Shown here piece after piece: positions 39,654-51,507 of a stretch of DNA of 64,000 nt. The translations under genes and the position numbers were made by a program. Numbering within the stretch: the first letter of the stretch is position 1; each line of letters opens with the position of its first letter. Under the pieces are notes generated by a model. The model made no database searches. It was not told the DNA's origin and saw only the letters and a list, made by a program, of their open reading frames with translations. Origin of the DNA: Tolypocladium sp. Sup5 PDA-1 (lineage: Eukaryota > Ascomycota > Sordariomycetes > Hypocreales > Ophiocordycipitaceae); contig JPHH03000010.1 of NCBI GenBank assembly GCA_000750105.3, positions 186,001 through 250,000 on the forward strand, in the 5' to 3' direction.

Positions 39654-40376
39654 TCACTTGTCTAACCCTGACTCTTCTTCGGCCATGGCCACCACCCCCC
39701 CCAACGGCTTATCATCATACACCGCATTGAAGGTGTCTCTAGGAGAAAGAGCATCAAAGTTATACGTCAGGTCCCCCCCCTGATTATAAGCCCTAGCATC
39801 TTGTATTTTGTCGACGGAGAGATGGCGAACTCTGAAATCCGAAAGCACAGAGAGCTCGCGGGCGTAAACCCGAAGAGTTGCAATCCACTGCGGGTTTCCA
39901 TCCTTTGCCATATCTGTAAGATGATAGACGCGAGCGTGCTTCCAGCCCCAATACCTAGCATCAGCTGGGAGGAATTTTTCTTCTATGATGAAATATCCCT
40001 CCCGTTTTCGGACATTAGCCTCAGTGCAATAGAAGCCCTGCTTCATTAGACGTGGCACATCCTTGGCGTGAACCTCCAGTCGGGCCTCCCAGTCCATATC
40101 TTTCGCTGAATGGGCCTTGGGATTTGGAAGGAATATGATTCCTAGGTTGAATGGCTCAGTTTGCCAAGTTGGCGGACATTTATCTGATTTCGCGTCCGGG
40201 TCCAAGTCTGCGTCTGCGTCTGCGTCCGCGTCCGAGTCCGAGTCTTGGGCAAGGGATGGCGAGTCTGAGACTTGAGCAAGGGATGTGCCTTTTTCGAAGT
40301 CGTATGGCGGCGGAGGTTCATCCAGCTGCCCTAGGTCTTGCTGCGAGCGCTGCTTTTTCGATTCCTCATGCTTCAT
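39654..40376 (-). CDS. Unknown protein with Asp-Ala repeat, 240 residues
   Basis: A single exon. I do not recognise the family. The N-terminal 60 residues are polar (MKHEESKKQRSQQDLGQLDE, PPPPYDFEKG) with a repeat run SDSDADADADADLDPDAK encoded by hexamer-like DNA. The rest looks folded and globular: FNLGIIFLPNPKAHSAKDMD, WEARLEVHAKDVPRLMKQGF, YFIIEEKFLPADARYWGWKH, ARVYHLTDMAKDGNPQWIAT, ending EEESGLDK. The frame is open further up to a Met at 40517, but a TATA box at 40473-40480 lies between the two Mets, so I prefer the downstream start at 40376. The protein has no signal peptide or membrane helix. It lies in the accessory part of the window between a repeat-rich gap and a decayed gene. Confidence 0.6.
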   Translation of the reverse strand: MKHEESKKQRSQQDLGQLDEPPPPYDFEKGTSLAQVSDSPSLAQDSDSDADADADADLDPDAKSDKCPPTWQTEPFNLGIIFLPNPKAHSAKDMDWEARLEVHAKDVPRLMKQGFYCTEANVRKREGYFIIEEKFLPADARYWGWKHARVYHLTDMAKDGNPQWIATLRVYARELSVLSDFRVRHLSVDKIQDARAYNQGGDLTYNFDALSPRDTFNAVYDDKPLGGVVAMAEEESGLDK

Positions 40377-41155
40377 GATTTTTTGGGAGAAGAGAATGCG
40401 TGAGCGCGCAGGAGGTGCCAGCTGAGATTGTGGATTTAAATAATTGGGAGAGCAAAATCGGCCAAGGCCCTCTTTATATATGGCTTTACAGAATAGAGTT
40501 AACCCATTGTTTGCCAAGGGGTTCCGCGAGTCTCTTCTTCATGCTTTGCGGTGAATGCCAGGGAACTTTGCGGCTGAAAGCAAAAATCCCCTTGACGCAA
40601 ACCTAGTCCAAGGCCAAGTCGTGGCTTGAATTTGCGACTAGGTGCATGCTACCGATTAGGCCAAAGAAACAACAATGAGGGAATGGCAACTTATTCGAAG
40701 GCCAGTCAGAATGCACGGCAGGTTGTTGAGAGCTGAGACACGACATGCTCGGCACTTCAAACAGCCTTGATGAAAATGCCCGATACTAGCATTAGCCCTT
40801 GGCCTGGTCCTGATGCCGCTGCTGCTCATTCCGGCCGGACGCGCCTCTTATCATGCCCTGCAGACGGGATCGAGCTGCTTCATAGGACAGGTAAGGAGAG
40901 AGGTCACGAGGCCATCTACCAACAAGCTCCAATGCAGTGAACCTTGTGTGTGCCGCGTGCTCGGAGCTGTCCAGTGGCGGCGTCGGAGGTTCGGTTTGGT
41001 CGCGGCCACGCTCCGATGGTACCAATGCGGGATGCATCATGGGGCATGCGGCTGCTTTTGGCTCGGCACCAAGGGTTGATGCTCGTGGTGGAGGCGGAGG
41101 GCTTGTGTGTTTATACTTGCGGTGCGACGCATTACTAACACGCAATCAAGGAAAA
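40377..41155. other. Intergenic, 779 bp
   Basis: This gap is upstream of both the unknown minus-strand gene and the decayed plus-strand OPRT copy. It holds the TATA box at 40473-40480 for the former. No additional gene is supported. Confidence 0.5.
40473..40480 (-). promoter_or_regulatory. TATA box of the unknown minus-strand gene
   Basis: Read on the minus strand the sequence is TATATAAA, about 97 bases upstream of the Met at 40376. It decides the start: the Met at 40517 would lie upstream of the core promoter. Confidence 0.5.
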
Positions 41156-41661
41156 ATGGCTTCTCAGCTGCCCGCGTACAAGGGCATCCCTCTCTACTCG
41201 GCCATCACTATGAAGATTGGTGAACAGGCCCCCGAGAACCTGGATAGGATCTCCTACTCGTTTAATCGCAAGGAGGCCAAGGACCATGGCGAGGGCGGCA
41301 ACATCGTCGGTGCCCCGTTGAAGGGCAAGAGGGTTCTTATTATCGACGACGTTATCACCGCCGACACCGCCAAAAGAGATGCCATTGAGAAAATCCGAAA
41401 GGAGGGCGGCGTTGTCGCTGGCATTGTGGTGGCCTTGGACCGCATGGAAAAGCTCCCGGCAGCCGATGGAGATGACTCCAAGCCCGGCCCGAATGCTATT
41501 GGTGAATTCAGGAAAGGGTATAGCATTCCGATCTTTGCTATTCTGCGTTGGATGATATCATCGAAGGGATGCAGAGCTTTGCCTCCGAGGACGATATCAA
41601 GCGGACTGAGGAGTATCGGCAAAAGTACAAGGCGATAGACCAAGAGGGTGAAGAGCGGTAG
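41156..41661 (+). pseudogene. Decayed orotate phosphoribosyltransferase copy (ura5/pyrE-like)
   Basis: The frame starts MASQLPAYK, the usual N-terminus of fungal OPRTase, and then jumps to GIPLYSAITMKIGEQAPENL and YSFNRKEAKDHGEGGNIVG. The intervening 80 or so residues are missing. The PRPP-binding signature is present but altered: VLIIDDVITADTAKRD, where the family has Gly in ITAGTA. Near the 3' end the frame breaks after IPIFAIL (about 41544), with a 1-base loss; the shifted frame would read on through LDDIIEGMQSFASEEDIKRT to a stop at 41659-41661. In frame the ORF ends at 41638 after unrelated residues. OPRTase makes OMP from orotate and PRPP in pyrimidine synthesis; this copy cannot encode a functional enzyme. 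The intact gene is not in this window. Confidence 0.85.
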
Positions 41662-42546
41662 ATCGAGATTCCGGTAGGCTTTATTGAGGCTCATGGGGAA
41701 CTTTGTCAACTATGGTGTATCCAACTATCAAGTTCCAGTCAAACGTGCTTCCCATCAATGATGTTGCATTATTGATAATGGATTCACGCAGTCTAGTTAC
41801 TCTATGCCTTGCTGATGAGGCCGCGAGTTGCCCATGCACTAAGCTGTTGGCAGTCTCTATAGCAGCCAATGTTGCGTGAGCGTAGTGTCTGTCAGATATA
41901 GTTTAACACACGTTGTTCTACTCAATTTATGCGCAATTGATCAACTTCACTGGGGGTCATTGTTGACTAGGTCATTTCTACTCATTCAAGGCGTTCGGTT
42001 GAGTGAATTGAGTGCCCTGGCTGTCAACAGTCTGATCCTCCATGACTCCATGACGTACAGCCGCGCGCCTGGCATCTGCCTTTACAACTTCACCCGGGGC
42101 ACCGCCAGGCTGATGCCAAGACTTGAATGCGTGGGGGGGTCACTCTCTCTGCTCCTCCGAAGCCCGGCCCGCGCTACACGTACAACGAGGGCGCCTTCAT
42201 CACCAACGTGTGCGGCTTCCGGCAGCGCGTCTGCGACAACATCCTGCCCAACGGCGCGCGCTGCGACCAGACACGCCTCGTCACGACCAGCGAGTCCTTT
42301 GGCGTCAGCACCGAGTTTGTAGCAATGCCCCGGTTCAGCATCAACAGGATCCAAGGGGCAAAGAAAGAACATGTAAAGTACTGATGAAGCACGGCTCCAT
42401 GGCTAAATACCGCTGTACAGAAGCTATATCAAATTGGTATCCAACAAAGCTGCAGCCAAAAGGCCAACGAAAGAAATCGCCCATCAATGAATCTCTTACA
42501 CCAAATACACTTCTCTCATCTTTCAACAAAATGTTACATACATCGC
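41662..42546. other. Intergenic, 885 bp, one unassigned frame
   Basis: This gap lies between the OPRT relic and the 3' end of the giant-protein gene. A plus-strand frame at 42127-42384 includes YTYNEGAFITNVCGFRQRVC and DNILPNGARCDQT, which looks protein-like (spaced cysteines), but there is no convincing start or upstream exon. It may be a gene fragment. No other feature. Confidence 0.4.
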
Positions 42547-45500
42547 CTAGTCGTCCCTCCAGTCACCGAACCCAGGCTCGCCGTACGGGTTCCACTCCTG
42601 CCCGGGGTAGCTCGTAGCGCTCATCTGTGGTGCGTCGTCCTCGGGATGGTATAGAATCTTCTCCTCCTGCGACTCCAGTCGTCTGCTTCGTTGGTATCTA
42701 TCCGCAGTGTCGTCCAGCTCTGCTGCTGGCTTGTTGTTCGCGTGCGTTGCCTTCTTCGGCTCATTGTGCACGCTGACGGTTTTCCCCGACACGGTCCGCG
42801 ACACCTCTGCCGGCCTCTGGCTTCCACCAGTGCTGTCCATGTCCAACCGCGGCGTTGCGTCGTAAATGTCGTCCTCGGCGAGCTGCTTCGCCTTGTCCAC
42901 GTCGACTCCGAGATTCACCGCTCGTGGTTGGCTCCTCCTCTCTGCAGATCCATTCCTCATACTGAGATCCGGTGACTTGGATTGCTGGGGCACAGTGACG
43001 GCATCTGCAGAAACATGGCTACCGTCACTGGAGTGGCTTTGCGGTTCACCCGACCGCGTCTGCAAAAAGGCATGATGATTGCCCCGGTCTGCTCTCTCAT
43101 CCAGTCTGGGCGGTTGGCCTGCGTTGAGAGAGTTGGCGCTCGGCTGATGCGTCATAACGTCGCCCAGGCCGGCGCTCACGCGGCGACCCTCAAACGAGGG
43201 AGGCGACGGTGACGAGGCTATTCCGAATGATGACACAGAGTCATGTCGGGGGAACCCTCCCTGTCTCATGGGTGGAGTCTGCTGCGGCTGTCGCTGGCCG
43301 TAGCCTTGACTGGAGATTCGGGGTTGCTGCTGCTGTGCATATTGTCCCTGAGAGGGGTGGTGTCCCACGTTGTACGCCGTAGGAGCAACCATGCCCTCTC
43401 CACGGACTGTGTGATATCCTCGCGGAATAGGAACATGATCGTACACTGGCTCTTGCTGAGGCGGGGCCTGAGCCTGCTGCAGCCCCATGGGCGGTCCTGA
43501 TGGCTGGCCGAGCGTGCCCTGATGAGGGACTCCACCTTGAGCCATCCGTGCACCAGATGGGATTGGATACTGTCCTTGAGGAGTGGCATTCCTTGGAGGT
43601 GACTGCACCGGTGCCTGCTGCTGGTACTGGCTAGGCGATGGTTGTCCTTGAACACGTGGCTGCTGCCACTGCGGAGCCCCTAAGCCAGGTCCCCCATGCA
43701 CCTGGCCTTGAGGAGGTTGCACTTCTTTGGATCCTCGTTTGAATGCCAGCGCCCCGAGAAGCTTCGACCCAGGGGTCTTATCCCCCTTCTCCGGCTTGCT
43801 CTGGGTCTGTGGTGCAATATGTGCCATCTGCTCCGACACTCGGCTCTTCAGGCCCTTCCACCTAGAGGCGGAGCCTTGGCTGCCCTGTTGTTCTGGCTGG
43901 CTTGGCGCCGCGGGCAGCCTGGATTCCTGTGGCCGGGCCAGAGGTGGCTGCATGGGAAGCTGTTGCATTTGTCTTGGGCCAGCCATCTGATCTCTCGCTT
44001 GCGATTGAATTTGCTGCTGGTGCTGTTGCTGCTGAAAGCCGGCTGCACCAAAGGGTCGCTGCCCTTGAGGTTGCGTGAATTGCGGCTGCGACGGAGGGAT
44101 CATGGCCCCAGGTTGCTGATGTTCGTGTGGAACGGCCGGCATTGGTTTTCGCGCGTGAGGCCCAACTTCCCCAACTTGGTCTCTCGCGTCCTGCGCCTGT
44201 GGTCCCATCACAAGTGGCGACGCTGTAGAAGTGCGTTGCTGGTTGCCCATGCCCTGCGGAAACTGTATCGCGTTCTTGTGGTCGCTGGGTACATCGCTGG
44301 AAACACTGGGCTGCGTCGGCTGGTTTTCAGCAGACGGCGCCTGGGATTCAGCGCCATCGGTAGCCAAATCAGACACTGGACGCCCCGAAACCTCATCCTT
44401 TCCGGGCTCGGGTTCACCTTCACCCCGCTGTTGAACCGCTTGCTGTTCAACAGCCTTTCCATCAGACGTAACGGACAAGTCCGGCGATACTGTCGACCTT
44501 CTCAGAAGTTCGACTTGGCCAACAGTGTCATGCTGCGCCCCGATGCCCGCCAATGGCAGACTCCGATCCTCTTCAGCAGCTGTAGCATCGTGATGCGGTG
44601 GTACCAGGGGCCCAGACAGCTTTCGAGCGTGCTCGAAATCCACCGGTGGTTGCCCTGCAGCCCGCGGGTCCAGCGCAGGGCCACGTGCTCTGCCTTCTGC
44701 GGGTGAGTCTCCGTGGGTCAGGGGAGACCCCAAGCCCAACGGCGACGGACGTGGCTGTTGCACGGGCGGTTGCGGGACTTGTTTGAGAGTCATGTGCGAG
44801 GGCCTGCCCGCATCCATCGAAGCAGCTCTGCCATTTTCTGGTCGCACGGCCAGATCAGATGGCCTCCGGCCCTGAGGTCCATGCGGATGTGCATCAGGAG
44901 GCGGCATGCCACCAGACATTTGGGGTCGCATGGACTGTTGCTGGTCTGGATACTGCTGCTCCGTAGACGGCAGGCCATGCCCCGAGGAACTCTCTCGAGT
45001 CTTGGATCCAGACCTTCGCCCGAAGAACCCGGAAATAAGCCCCGAAGCGGACCCTCTCCTACCACGTTTCTCGGGGGGACCTTCGCCGGCAATGGGCTGG
45101 GGCGGCGCCAGGTCAAAAGAGCTAGTCGTGCTGCTGCGCCCTCGCGCCTGGAAAGGGGCAGGCGGCGGTCCCATTGCTCCAATCTGTCCCTGATGCTGAA
45201 CACCAGCTCCAGGACTGGTTTGAGGGGCTCTCGACTTTTCGCCGTGGTCTTGGCCAGAGCGGTGGAACATATCCTTGATACCGGATACCTTTGCCATGTT
45301 CGAGAACCTATTCTTCTTCTTCGGCGTCGCCTCTTCCTCGTTGGTATTCGCAACAGCGCTGCTGGAGTCATTCACGATGCTCGAAGCCGATGATTTCGGA
45401 GGGCCTCCCGGCATGAGCTTCCCGCCAACTCCGGCTCCGAAGAATGAGCGCCGGCGCTCTGGTTGAGGCTGCGGAGGTGTACCAGGAGCCTGCAGGTCTG

Positions 45501-48500
45501 ACACTGACCGGTCACGTCCACCAACGCTTTCCTTTCGCTGGGAGCCTTGGTCCATGGAGGCGCGGCCACCGAAGCCAAAAAAGCTCGGTCGTCTCTTCTT
45601 GCGGTCAGGGAAGTCGCTAGTCGCAACACTAGATTCAGACATTTCGTCTCCACGAATGTCTGCGGTCGGTCTGGACTCGGCCATAGAAGGCCGTCTTTCC
45701 CTGGAGGTTGCCCTCGCGATTCGATTGCCGATATCCTTGAACATGCCCGAGTTGCGCTTGCTACGTCCACGCTCTTCCTCTGGCGGCCCAACGCCGGCAA
45801 TGGAAAACTCACTGCTCTGAGTCCTTGGAAACATGGCCTCTCCCCGGGTAATTGGCGCTTGGTACGGCTGCGGGTACGGCTGTCCAGACGTTCGGGAGTT
45901 TGCTCGAGGTCGCTGCCCTTCGTGGTCGGGAGGACGGGAGAAGAGTTCGGGGTACCGCTGTGCAGATGAAGGTGGCACATCAGAGGTCCTTTGCCGCGGG
46001 TTAGTCGGCGTCGGTGGAAGAACCGGCGTTGAAAGCCCAGTCTCCTTGTCATAGCCGTAGAATACAGGTTGCTGCGAGCTACCTGTCCCAGATCGATTTC
46101 TGGACACCTGATGGAGCGGTTCGGACAGATGACTTTCCTCGAGCTTCCAAGTACCAGTGCCAAGATTTTGGACCGGGTTCATCATCATCTGTTGTCGCGC
46201 CCCTGGAGCAGGTTGGCCTGGTGGGCCCTGAGAGACAGCATCCTGCAGTGGCAGTTGAGGGAATTGGAGGCTGGTTTGAGCAGCAGGCTCGTTGACCTCT
46301 GTATCCTGTGTCGCCTGTTCCTTGAATACAGAAACGGCTGATTTCATCTCATTAGCAGGTGGCTCAGCAGTGCTAGCAACTTGCGCGACAGGCGATGACC
46401 CGCTTGGCAACGGCATCTCAGATTCAGCCTGTGGCCCAGTCACTTCGTTGTCGCCATCATCGGTGGCAAACGGCCCTTCGTCATTGTCATCGTCATCAAG
46501 AGAGAAGCGCTGGCTCGCTCTCTTAGCCTTGGACTTGAGACCAAACGTAGAGCTCCTCCTGATTGGCGGCAGCCCAACAAACGACGAGGTTCGCTTAGGG
46601 ACTTCTGTGTTGGCCGGAGGTTGAGACTGCAGAGCCACTCCGCTGTCTTCGAGGACGGGAGCAGGGGGAGCACGAGGCATTGAAGGGTTGGACTCGGCGG
46701 CTGGAGCCTGTTGCTGGTACCCTGGCTGGCGCGGCACGACGACCCAGTCATCCAAAGCTCGGTCCTCAGCGGCAGCAGTCGTCTGCTCAGGCTGCCATGA
46801 TCTCTCGTCCGGCCGCCTCGGTTGCGTGGAACCATCACCCGTAGCCAAGCTTAGCCCTGGACTCTTCACCATCGGACCTCCGGCTGGAATCTCCAACTTG
46901 CTCAGCCCGGCGGTGGCTCGACCTGCGGAACCCGGGGGGTGGAGAGCTTGCACAGGCAGATGCTGGCCGTGACCCATCGTGTAGTGTGGCTGACCGGGAG
47001 CCAGAGGGCCCCATTGTGAGGCCGGCCCGTGCTGCGCTGATGGACTGAACGGCGGCATTGAGGTGGGTTGAGGGATATCATGTAGCGCAAGGGGTGCATT
47101 GTTGGCGCGAGAGCCGGTCTCTGCGTTGGCCTGTGGGGCCGGCTCATCCGGACGAGATCGCGCTCCAAGGCCAAGACCCCAAGACATTCGTCGCTCACTC
47201 TTGACCTTGGGTTGGACTGGAGGAGGGAATGATTCGCCCTAATCAACAAAAAGCAACGATTAATATCCGTTCATCACATCGAGACATGGGTGTGGGGGTA
47301 ACATCATGATGTGGTGTTGTGAATAGGGGAAAATGCGTCGTGTAATTCCTATCTCATGCTTCCATCTCGTCGTCATCAGCCACACAGGGCTAAATCGAGT
47401 AACCCTTGGTCCAACACTTGTCCTGCCCAGTAAAACAATGAAAAAGAAAACGTGAGGTAACCCACACTGAGAGAGGTTCTGGATAAGGAAGCATCAGTGA
47501 AATACCTTGTCCCCGCTTCCACGCAATTTATTCTTTCCTTTGCTCAGCAAGCCCTTGCCCATCTTTCCAGCCGAGTGCATGAATTCCTTGCTCTTAGTGC
47601 CTATTTGGTTGCTGGAGTGTCCGAATGTGCTGCCCGTCGCTTGCGTGGGCATCTGTAGCCCTCCCAGTCGTGAGCGGCTGGATGGGGATGTGCTAGTGGT
47701 CGGCGAGCTGGCATTGAGATACTGCTGATAGTAAGGTTGCTGTGCGGGAGCCTGGGCGCCAGCAGGTGCTGGGTTGCTTCCACCTTGGACTGGTTGGCGC
47801 GCCGCTGCTACGCTGAAGGGCGTCGGCCCGTTGGCATATTCGGGATGCTGATCCTTGAGACTTGCAAGCCAATTCTCCAGGCCAGACTCCGTGGACGCAA
47901 AGTAGTCCCTCGTCTCGTTGTATTTGGTGACCCTATCAGCAGAGGCCGGCATTCCCATAATCTCTCGGAACGTCATGATTTGCGCGGGAGCCTGCTGGCC
48001 ACGGGGTTGAGGGGGGGCGGGCTCCTTTGGCGATTGGCCGACGAGAGCTGGATGAGACTCGGGTGGCGGAGAAGGCGACACGAGTCTCGATGTGGTCTGT
48101 GCCAGAGCTTTCTCGTCGGCAAGAGACAGTCTCTTGCTCTCCTGAACTGTAGGGGCGGGCTTCTCGCTCGCGGCAGACACAGGAGATGGCGGTTCAGGCA
48201 CCGTTGGCTGCACCGTGGGCTGCACCGTGGACTGGACCGTGGGCAGCTCTTGTACTTGGTGCGAAACGACAATAGGAACGTGGGTCACGTCCTGGGTCTT
48301 GGGGCCTTCAGGTTCCGTGCTTGGGGGCACGCTTCCGGCGTCAGTCGCGGGCTCAGCAGGCGTCTGCTCAGCCTGCACAACTGGAACCGCGGCTGCTGGA
48401 AGCTCACGGTCAGTCGATGGCTGTGAGGGTGCCGGCGTCGTTTCGCCTTCATCAGCCTCCCAAGAGAATCTGCGCCGCAACCCCGGCGCGTCTGGCGAGA

Positions 48501-50388
48501 CGGGCTTTTCGTCCGCCTTTGAAGGTTTGGGCGGAGCATTGTCCGAATGCTTGTCGTCTGGCACCACGGGGAGCACAATGGGGGCGGGCGGCTCAGCCTC
48601 CACCGCACGCTCGGCGATGGGCTCGGGCTTGTCTGACGTGTCGGCCCAGTAGCTGTCGTAGTCTCCCAGAGTATAGCTGCTCTCTCTCGCTGCGTTACGG
48701 CTTCCAGGTTGGAGACCCTCGCCGCCATCTCCAAACGAAGTATCGGCTGGGGCAGTGCCGCCAGGGCTCAAGGACCTCAGAATCTCGTCACTCAGCACAT
48801 CGCTGTCCTTGACAGGGGACGATGTCACGGTGCTGAACGTTGTTTCGCGATGCATGAGATTGGGTTCAAAGTCCTGGCCAGGCTGGTCTCGCTGTTTAGA
48901 CTCCAGAGACTGGACGGGCTTTCTGTCGCTAATATTTGAAGGCGCCCTATGGGGACTCACCAGGCTGGGTATGTTCTCCGTAGGTCTCCGAGGACTGGGT
49001 GTTCGCAGCGGCTGAATGGCAGGTAAGTCACTGTCCGGCTTCAAAGTAGGACGTTGCGATTCAGCATGCGAGGCTGGCGTAGCCCCTGTCGCGATAACGG
49101 CCTCATGCTGTTCAGAGATTGGGGACGCTCCTTGAACTTCCGCTCGCTCCCGCGGCTCGTCGTGTGCGCCAGTGTCAGCGGCAGCAGGAATCTTGGTCGT
49201 TTCCTCTGCAGACTTGTCAACACCACTGTGATGATCCATGTTTGCCTCTTGCTCTTCGTCGCCCTCCGAATCTGTCTGGGCGGCCAACTGTGGCTGCTGC
49301 GACGGCGCAGACTGTTGCTCGGACTCTGGCTTCTTGGTTGTCGTTTCTTGAACAGGAGGCGGGGGTGCAGCATGTGGCACTGATACAGGCGCTTCTGGCT
49401 TGACTACATCAGCTTTGCTCTGCGGCGGCGACGGCAAGGACGCGCCGTCGCTGTCATGCTCTGCAATAGCCGGCCGAGCTGAGAATGCAGTCGCCGTGGA
49501 CGAAAACAAGTCTGGACCAAATGTCGACATGCGGGCACCATCTGGCAGTTTCGGGCTGGAGGAAAAGCGACGACGCTCCTCGTCTCCATCGAACTCTGCA
49601 GCAGCGCCGCTTTGCACATGGAAGTTGTCGTCTCTACCGATCGAGTCTCGCTGGCTCTTTTTGACTGGATCTCCAACGCTACCAGCTTTGTTGTCCAAGT
49701 TTGGCCGTGGCCCATGCATGCGTGTGTGTTCCCTTTCCTTGTCCTCATCCAGACGGTGGTATATGTCGGAGGGTCGGACGAACGGCAGGGGTTTCCCTGC
49801 GGACTTCTCGGCTGTCTCCGCAGGTTGAGATGCCGAAGCAGCTGATGCGTGGCCGGGGTCAATGGACTGGGGAGTCACTACCCCCTCGCGGTCGAGCGGA
49901 CTCCCGATGGTTGAGGGGTCGGACACAACAGGCGGCGTGATGGCTCCCGAGCGGGTTTGATTCGACGGCGCCGCTGCCGTTGGTTGATGAGTCTGGAGAG
50001 ACGGCAAGCCGCCGGTGGCTGACAGACCCGGGACAGCATCGTGGACGGGTCGAGCTGAGGGCAACGGCGGTGCGCTCATGCCAACGGCGGGCTGCTTCGT
50101 CGGCGGTTGCGGGACTGGCGGCTGCTCCGGCTCGGACTCTTCCTCATCATCATACTCGTCCGCCCCCCAGTCGTCACCGTCGTAACTATGAACCTTGGCC
50201 TCGACCCATTTCTTCGTCTTGGTCCGATTCACGTTGACCTGGTAGGAGCCGCCACCCGTTGGCGTCTGCGGGGACCTACACATCGGGCCAGAGTCAGCAT
50301 CGAGACGGCAGGAAGCCCAGTGCCGGGCAGAGAGCACGTACATGGGAGATTGGCCACGCCCGATGCCCTGGTTGAAGGGGCTGTCCAT
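42547..50388 (-). CDS. Giant disordered protein, about 2,502 residues, unknown function
   Basis: Exons 50388..50342, 50275..47506 and 47238..42547 join in phase. The 66-bp first intron (GTACGT donor, TGCTGAC branch) turns SPM into SPMSPQTPTGGGSYQVNV. The second, 267 bp, joins GKNKLRGSGDK to GESFPPPVQPKVKSERRMSW, merging two long frames that might otherwise be called separate genes. Conserved-looking islands are NRTKTKKWVEAKVHSYDGDD near the N-terminus, MTFREIMGMPASADRVTKYN, and TKSKEFMHSAGKMGKGLLSK mid-protein, and a C-terminal GQEWNPYGEPGFGDWRDD. The rest is Pro/Gln/Ser/Glu-rich with many QQQ and PP runs, so it is expected to be largely disordered. Such proteins can scaffold cortical, endocytic or trafficking complexes, but no domain I can name is visible. 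The gene diverges from the metal ATPase with a 1.1-kb shared promoter. Confidence 0.72.
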
Positions 50389-51507
50389 GGCGAGATACGC
50401 TGTTGCAGCTTGCTATTCGATCATGCTTCCGCGAACGAGGATCGCGCTGCCGGCGCCAGCTGAATTGGGTCAATGACGACGCCCTCGGTGGTGCCGAAAC
50501 CCACGCGACGATGCAGAGAACGGCTGGGTATCGACTCCCGCCACTGAAGCGACGCAAGGCCAACGATACAAACGAAAGCGCAAACGATAACGGGGAAAAG
50601 GACACGGGTGTCGCTGATGACAGGACTGTGTTGGCAGCGGCGGGCACAACATTCGTTGGAGATTATTTGGGGCGTTGGCTGGGAGCTTGAAGGAATCAGG
50701 CCAGGGATGATGCTGGCCGACGCTATCAGCGGAGCAGCCCTGCCAGGTATCTGCCGCAGCAGATTTGCGGAGAATATACGAAACACGACCTAACGACTGT
50801 TAGTTGGTGGAGGTGCCCGCTGTCTGCTGACGCTTGCTGGGGTATTAGAGGCTGGCGCGTCGCATCGACGATGGGAAGCTGGTGGCGCAGTACGCACCCA
50901 GCCAACACAGTCGAAGAATTAGGCCAAGGCTCCGAACCGGTTTGGAGTTTGACGAGTGGAAGCATTGCAGTTCACTCCTTGTTGGCCGCTCTTGTTGGTT
51001 GAGAATGCCCTGCAGACGACTGCCCGCGGTACTCTGTATAGGTACTCCGTAGCTCTCATCCGTCTGCCCTACCACAGCCAAGGAATCGAAAGAAGCAGTC
51101 TAACTTCCTCCTTGTTTAGGAAAGAAGACGGGAGTCTTTACCTTTTGCTACCTGTAGCTCCATGTGGCACTCAAGGACGCAATGGTCTACGTACCAGTTG
51201 TACGAATGCTCATAGACGCTGCCGACGTGCGTCTTCGAAGCACGCTCGCGCATTTTCGTGATGCTACCTTGTACTGCCACCGCGTTGACTAGGCAGCTAA
51301 CTATGTACTTCCAAGGAGAGAAGCTCGTTTATGAGCACGTACCAAGGCTGCAGAAACGAGTGAGTGAGCCAATCAATGACAGGGTCGATTCCGTTCCAGA
51401 GCTGCTCCGTGCTCGCACTCACCCAACCGTGTTCGACCTCATACTCCTCTTACACCGTAGCCTTCCAAAGGCACTTAAGAGGGAAAACAATTCGCCTTTT
51501 CGGAATC
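50389..51507. other. Divergent intergenic region, 1.12 kb
   Basis: This region contains the promoters of the giant-protein gene (minus) and the metal ATPase (plus). A TACTCCGTA element is at 51043-51051. Short frames on both strands have no domain. No RNA gene is evident. Confidence 0.5.

Noticed and set aside
40377..40517. Upstream Met extending the unknown minus-strand protein by 47 residues
   Set aside because: A TATA box lies inside this extension, so it is probably promoter and leader rather than coding.
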